A stretch of DNA of 64,000 nucleotides from Pyramidobacter sp. YE332 (lineage in GTDB: Bacteria; Synergistota; Synergistia; Synergistales; Dethiosulfovibrionaceae): the NCBI RefSeq assembly GCF_033060595.1, contig NZ_CP133038.1:2418001-2482000 (forward strand). Direction: 5' to 3'. Position numbers and translations under genes: made by a program. Positions within the stretch are counted from its first letter, which is position 1. Each line of letters opens with the position of its first letter. Of the stretch, positions 60,087 to 64,000 are shown one piece after another. Below the pieces are notes generated by a model. It was given only the letters and a program-made list of their open reading frames with translations, did no database searches and was not told where the DNA came from.

Positions 60087-60914
60087 ATGAGCAAATTTTT
60101 AATGGCCGTGCTGCAGATCGACTCGCAGGCCGATAAGAAAGCCAATCTCGACAAGGTCGGCCGTTTTATCGACGAAGCGGCGTCTCATGGCGCGCGGTTC
60201 GTCGCCATGGCGGAGAACATTCACTACTGCGGCCCAAAGGATGGCGTCTTCGCCAGCGCCGAACCGATTCCCGGGCCGATGAGCGAATTTTTCGCCGCCA
60301 AGGCCAAGCAGCACAGGATCTGGCTGCACTGCGGCAGTATCGGCGAAGTCGTTCCCGGCGAGAGCAGGCTCTACAACACGACGCTGCTTTACAATCCTCG
60401 GGGAGATCTGGCCGCCCGCTACGAGAAGATCCACATGTACGACGTGGAGATCGAGAACGGGCCTTCCACGCGCGAGTCGGACACGAAAAAACCGGGGCAT
60501 AAGATCGTCGTCGTCGACACCGAGTTCTGCAAAGTGGGGCTGTCGATCTGCTACGACATGCGCTTCCCCGAAATGTACCGCATCATGGCCCTTCAAGGCG
60601 CGAAGGTGATGTTCGTGCCAGCCAACTACACGCTGTTCACGGGCAAGGACCACTGGGAATGCATCCTCAAAACCCGCGCCATCGAGAATCAATGCTACGT
60701 GGTCGCTCCCGCTCAGATCGGCAAGAAGCCGGCGTTCCAGGCTTACGGCCGTTCCATGATCATCAATCCCTGGGGCGTTACGGTCGCCTGCGCCGAAGAC
60801 CGCGAAACGATCATCTACGCCGAGATCGATCCCGATTATGTAAATCAGATCCGCGAACAGCTGCCCAGCCTCAAAAACCGGCAGCCGGGCGCTTACGTAT
60901 GGCCGGCTGAGTGA
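60087..60914 (+). CDS. Carbon-nitrogen hydrolase (nitrilase superfamily amidase)
   Basis: The 275-residue enzyme has the full Glu-Lys-Cys triad: E43 in AMAENIHY, Lys in RYEKIHMYD and Cys in GLSICYDMRFPEMYR. The sequence is closest in style to Nit2/omega-amidase branches, which release ammonia from omega-amides of oxo acids. Between an RraA-like gene and a TRAP transporter it probably opens an amide-bearing carboxylate after uptake. AAGGAGA precedes ATG 60087. Confidence 0.9.
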   Translation: MSKFLMAVLQIDSQADKKANLDKVGRFIDEAASHGARFVAMAENIHYCGPKDGVFASAEPIPGPMSEFFAAKAKQHRIWLHCGSIGEVVPGESRLYNTTLLYNPRGDLAARYEKIHMYDVEIENGPSTRESDTKKPGHKIVVVDTEFCKVGLSICYDMRFPEMYRIMALQGAKVMFVPANYTLFTGKDHWECILKTRAIENQCYVVAPAQIGKKPAFQAYGRSMIINPWGVTVACAEDRETIIYAEIDPDYVNQIREQLPSLKNRQPGAYVWPAE

Positions 60915-60991
60915 TTTCCACCGAAAGTCCTTTCTCTGTCACTGAACACAGCGAACCATTCGCTGTGAATTTCGAAAAGGAGAGTATTCTG

Positions 60992-61984
60992 ATGCTAAAA
61001 CGTATCGCTCTGTCCCTGCTTTGCGTCTGCGCCGCCATGAACGCCGTTCCTTCCGAAGCCGCGACGAAACTTCGCCTCGGCAACAAGATGATCGAGGATC
61101 ACTACGAGAGCCAGGCTTTGAAGATGATGGCCGAGAACGTAAAAACCCGTACCAACGGCGAAGTGGAGATTCAATGTTACTTCGGCGAAGTTCTCGGCGA
61201 CAACAAGAAACAGATCGAGAACATGGTCCGCGGCGTACAGGATTTCTACGCCGACGGCTACGGCTATTACGATATGTACTCGCCCCTCGTGCGCGTGTCC
61301 TCGCTGCCCTACTTATTTCGCGACAACGAGCACTATCGGCGTTTTCTGCTCAGCGACGTCGAGAAAGAAATCGAGGAGCCCCTGCTCAAGAAAGCGGGAC
61401 TTCGCGTCGTCGACAGGAAGCGCAACTGGCTGCGCGGTCCTTTCCGGGTCATCGCCTCGCGCAAACCGATCCGCTCGCTGGAAGACCTTCAGGGACTGAA
61501 ACTGCGCATGAACTCCAACCCCACCAGCGTCAAGGCATGGGAAGCCCTTGGCTGCGCCGTCACCGTCATTCCTTATTCCGAGACGTATCTCGCCCTCAAA
61601 CAGGGAACAGTGGATGCCGTCACGTGCCCGGTCGTCGACGCCTATTTTCAAAAATTCTGCGAAGTCGCTCCCTACCTGACCGTCACGAACGAATACCCTC
61701 AGCAGGTCGCCGTGGTCATGAACGACCGTAAATTCCAGCGTTTGACAGCGGAACAGCAGGAAATCCTTCTCGACGAAGTCGACAAAGCCGGCGACTACGT
61801 GACCGAACAGGCCAACAAACGCAGCGCCGAGATCATCGAACTCATGAAAAAAGAATACAACGTCGAGATCATCGAAGTCGATCTCGCCCCATGGAGAGCG
61901 AAGATGGACGGCTTTCTCGAAGAACTCGAGAACAGCAACTATATCCCCAAAGGATTTGCCGAACGTATCCGCGCCATCCAGTAA
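60992..61984 (+). CDS. dctP: TRAP transporter binding protein DctP
   Basis: The 330-residue receptor has a signal peptide (ALSLLCVCAAMNAVPSEA) and the DctP pattern: LRLGNKMIEDHYESQALK, the organic-acid-binding Arg in LQGLKLRMNSNP, and YSETYLALKQGTVDAV. It binds a carboxylate in the periplasm for the DctQM permease. AAAAGGAGAG precedes ATG 60992. A near-perfect 18-bp hairpin follows before dctQ, in line with excess receptor production. Confidence 0.93.
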   Translation: MLKRIALSLLCVCAAMNAVPSEAATKLRLGNKMIEDHYESQALKMMAENVKTRTNGEVEIQCYFGEVLGDNKKQIENMVRGVQDFYADGYGYYDMYSPLVRVSSLPYLFRDNEHYRRFLLSDVEKEIEEPLLKKAGLRVVDRKRNWLRGPFRVIASRKPIRSLEDLQGLKLRMNSNPTSVKAWEALGCAVTVIPYSETYLALKQGTVDAVTCPVVDAYFQKFCEVAPYLTVTNEYPQQVAVVMNDRKFQRLTAEQQEILLDEVDKAGDYVTEQANKRSAEIIELMKKEYNVEIIEVDLAPWRAKMDGFLEELENSNYIPKGFAERIRAIQ

Positions 61985-62005
61985 GCCAGCTTTCCCATCT
62001 GTACG

Positions 62006-62045
62006 ATGTGGAGCAGAGGGTCCGGGGGGACCCTCTGCTCCACAT
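62006..62045 (+). terminator. Intra-operon hairpin between dctP and dctQ
   Basis: An 18-bp perfect stem (ATGTGGAGCAGAGGGTCC with its complement) closes a GGGG loop. There is no T-run, so it probably protects the dctP message 3' end rather than terminating outright. Confidence 0.75.
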
Positions 62046-62078
62046 CTGGAGAGAATCTTTTGAGAGAGGGAGATCCCT

Positions 62079-62573
62079 GTGGCTAAGAAGATCGCAAAAA
62101 TCATCGACTGGATTCTCGCCCTGAACGGCTGCCTCATGATCGCAACGGCCACGCTCCAGATCGTTTCACGCATGATGGGGCGTCCTGTCGCGTGGACGGT
62201 GGAACTGCTGACGTTTTTGGGTTTGTTCTCCATCATTCCCGGCGTCGCCTCGCATTTCCTCAAGAACACCGAGACCCGGGTCGGCATTATCGTGGACTAT
62301 CTCCCCCGTACGCTGCGGCGTCTTACTGAATTTGCCATCAACGCCGCCTGCGTCGTTTTCGGCTTTATCCTGCTGTACGCCACCTACGACTACACCGGCC
62401 TTGTCGGCATGGGCACGCCCGAACAGTACCTTCCCTTCCCGCCCGAGACCAACTTGCTGCCCGTCTATCTGCTGAGTTTTGCCGTCATTTGGAACGGCCT
62501 GTACAACCTGCACCGCATCGCCGTCGGTAAAATTGAAAAATCCGGTCCTGCGCCCGAAGGAGGAGAGCGGTAA
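62079..62573 (+). CDS. dctQ: TRAP transporter small permease DctQ
   Basis: The 164-residue membrane protein has four hydrophobic segments and the DctQ motif RMMGRPVAWTVELLTFLGLF (WT.E region). It starts at GTG 62079, after GAGAGAGGGAG. Its stop lies right before the dctM ATG. It forms the small membrane subunit with DctM. Confidence 0.9.
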   Translation: MAKKIAKIIDWILALNGCLMIATATLQIVSRMMGRPVAWTVELLTFLGLFSIIPGVASHFLKNTETRVGIIVDYLPRTLRRLTEFAINAACVVFGFILLYATYDYTGLVGMGTPEQYLPFPPETNLLPVYLLSFAVIWNGLYNLHRIAVGKIEKSGPAPEGGER

Positions 62574-63854
62574 ATGGTATCCGTCGGTCTTATTTCAACG
62601 CTGATCATGATGCTGTTCCTCAAAGCGCCGGTCATTGTCGCCATGGGTACGTCGGTCGCCGTGGGCTGTTGGCTGGGAGACTTGCCGCTGTATCTGATCG
62701 CGCAGGGCATCATCGACGGTTCCATGTCCTGGAGCCTTCTGTCCATTTTCTTCTTCATGATGGCCGGCAACATCATGGGCGTCTGCGGCGTCGCCGATCA
62801 GATCTTCAGCTTCGCCAATGCCTGCGTGGGGCACTGGCCCGGCGGACTGGCGCACGTCAACTGTCTGTGTTCCATGGTCTTCGCCGGCATTTCCGGCGCG
62901 GCCGCCGCTGACTGCGCCGCGCTCGGGCCGATCGAGATCAAGTCCATGACCGACAAGGGATATGACTTGAGATACAGCACCGGCATCACGCTGGCGTCAT
63001 CCATGGTCGGGCCGATCATCCCGCCCAGCGTGTTCTTTATCATGTTCGGCGTCGTTACCAACACGTCCATCGCCAAACTGTTCATCGCCGGCATTGTTCC
63101 CGGCGTCGTCATCAGCCTGGCGCTGATGCTTGTCTGCGCGCGCATCTCCATCAGACGGCCCGACATTTTTCCGCGCGGCAGTTACACCCCTATGAAGGAA
63201 CGTTGGCGCATCTTCAAAAAATCGGTATGGTCGCTGCTGGCTCCCGTTATTATCGTCATCGGCATGACCTCCGGTTCCGTCAGCCCCACCGAAGCCGGCG
63301 TCGTGGCCGTACTTTACTCGCTGCTGCTGGGCGTCATTTACCGCACGCTGAAGTGGAACGCGCTGTGGAACGCCGTCAGAGATTCGATGATCATGGCCGC
63401 CTCGAGCCTGATCCTGTTCGGTTTCGCCTCCACCATGTCCTACATTCTCACCATGGAGATGCTGCCCACAAAACTAGCGACGCTGATCCTCAGCCTGACG
63501 CAGAACAAGTACCTCGTGCTTTTTCTGATCGATCTGCTGCTTCTGGTTCTGGGCTGTTTCATGTCCGCTTCCAGCGCCATGATCCTGCTCACGCCCATCC
63601 TTCTGCCCTTGATGGAAAAACTCGGCGTCAGCACGATCCAGCTGGGAGTGTTGATGTGTTTCGCCCTCACTATCGGCATCGCCACTCCGCCCGTCGGCAT
63701 GGGACTGTATATCCTTGCAGACATCACGCACCAGAAGATCGAAGAGGTTTTCGAAGGCTTCATGCCCTTCTTCCCCGCGCTGGTCGTCATGCTCATCGTG
63801 CTGACGCTGGTGCCGCAGATTTCCACCTGGTTGCCCAATCTGCTGATGCCCTAG
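62574..63854 (+). CDS. dctM: TRAP transporter large permease DctM
   Basis: The 426-residue protein has about twelve hydrophobic segments and the DctM motifs FAGISGAAAADCAALGPIEI, GIATPPVGMGLYILADIT and VSPTEAGVVAVLYSL. It is the Na+-driven transport channel that works with DctP and DctQ. GGAGGAGAG lies inside the dctQ end. It is the last gene of the operon and of the window. Confidence 0.95.
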   Translation: MVSVGLISTLIMMLFLKAPVIVAMGTSVAVGCWLGDLPLYLIAQGIIDGSMSWSLLSIFFFMMAGNIMGVCGVADQIFSFANACVGHWPGGLAHVNCLCSMVFAGISGAAAADCAALGPIEIKSMTDKGYDLRYSTGITLASSMVGPIIPPSVFFIMFGVVTNTSIAKLFIAGIVPGVVISLALMLVCARISIRRPDIFPRGSYTPMKERWRIFKKSVWSLLAPVIIVIGMTSGSVSPTEAGVVAVLYSLLLGVIYRTLKWNALWNAVRDSMIMAASSLILFGFASTMSYILTMEMLPTKLATLILSLTQNKYLVLFLIDLLLLVLGCFMSASSAMILLTPILLPLMEKLGVSTIQLGVLMCFALTIGIATPPVGMGLYILADITHQKIEEVFEGFMPFFPALVVMLIVLTLVPQISTWLPNLLMP

Positions 63855-63856
63855 TA

Positions 63857-64000
63857 TATATTGCTCAATCGAAATCCCGTCTTTTTCGTAAAATTCCCGC
63901 GTCCTCTCAGAGCATTCCTTATAAAAAGTTTGAATTTAAAGGCGCCGTGAATCTTCCTCGGGACGCTCTGCCCATTTAATATTTTAATCGAGAAACTGTA
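63857..64000 (+). repeat. Dispersed inverted-repeat element, copy D, cut by window edge
   Basis: GTGAATCTTCCTCG (63948-63961) followed by TTTTAATCGAGAAACTGTA matches the right half of copy B. The left end near 63857 (TATATTGCTCAATCGAAA) is a weak inverted match of that right end. No gene is visible in this stretch. Confidence 0.55.

Overview
The window looks like a GC-rich chromosomal segment from an anaerobic, amino-acid- and organic-acid-using bacterium. Gene content and style (TRAP and TTT carboxylate transporters, RraA-like proteins, larBCE, DUF819, DUF4491, a class M sirtuin with a zinc macrodomain) fit a Synergistota member of the Pyramidobacter/Jonquetella type best. That taxonomic call is inference; no rRNA or marker gene is present. 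Four perfect 16-bp palindromes TGTTCCACGTGGAACA (9077, 25767, 33719, 58359) match the ParB-binding parS consensus and suggest that the window lies in the origin-proximal part of the chromosome.

Layout. 1-8.2 kb: a type I-C CRISPR-Cas locus on the minus strand (cas3-cas5c-cas8c-cas7c, then leader and array). Its array has at least 29 repeats, several duplicated spacers, and no cas4-cas1-cas2 between cas7 and the array. 8.4-12.2 kb: a DUF5662 gene, the larB-larC1-larE operon for the nickel-pincer cofactor, and an Rrf2 regulator. 12.2-15.4 kb: a T-box leader with a UGG (Trp) specifier in front of a TrpXYZ-type ABC transporter. 15.4-18.2 kb: an orphan XRE/HigA-like regulator and a frameshifted IS30-family element. 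18.2-25.7 kb: GNAT, NlpC/P60, transglutaminase-like, DUF819 transporter, methyltransferase, and a zinc macrodomain/SirTM pair for reversible protein ADP-ribosylation. 25.9-35.4 kb: an intact ISAs1-family element, guaB, a VanX-like dipeptidase, a FeoA-FeoB fusion with its Cys-rich partner, a RibD-C reductase, a D-serine dehydratase-like PLP enzyme, and a DUF4491 protein. 35.4-39.6 kb: an NSS transporter and a second IS30 copy split by a nested IS5/IS427-type element. 39.9-42.8 kb: a tetrahydrofolate riboswitch controlling a folate ECF S component, then apbE-NusG_II-Gx transporter. 43-45.4 kb: an IS110-family element with a candidate bridge-RNA region, then a DUF4405-DUF4491 pair. 45.6-52.6 kb: an oxidoreductase, a tctCBA transporter, RraA-like, SLC13 permease and DUF6282 hydrolase cluster. 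52.9-56.6 kb: a znuABC zinc operon with two accessory proteins. 56.8-64 kb: a MocR regulator, an orphan amino-acid-type binding protein, and a second RraA cluster (RraA, nitrilase-family amidase, TRAP dctPQM).

Themes. RNA-level control is prominent: a T-box, a THF riboswitch with an anti-Shine-Dalgarno stem, and hairpins after the binding-protein genes tctC and dctP. Four genes (an IS30 transposase, apbE, znuA, and the small Cys-rich gene upstream of znuA) are each broken by what looks like one missing base in a homopolymer, so sequencing or assembly error should be excluded before calling them pseudogenes. A short, imperfectly conserved inverted-repeat element (about 70-165 bp, MITE-like) occurs at least five times, mostly at gene ends.
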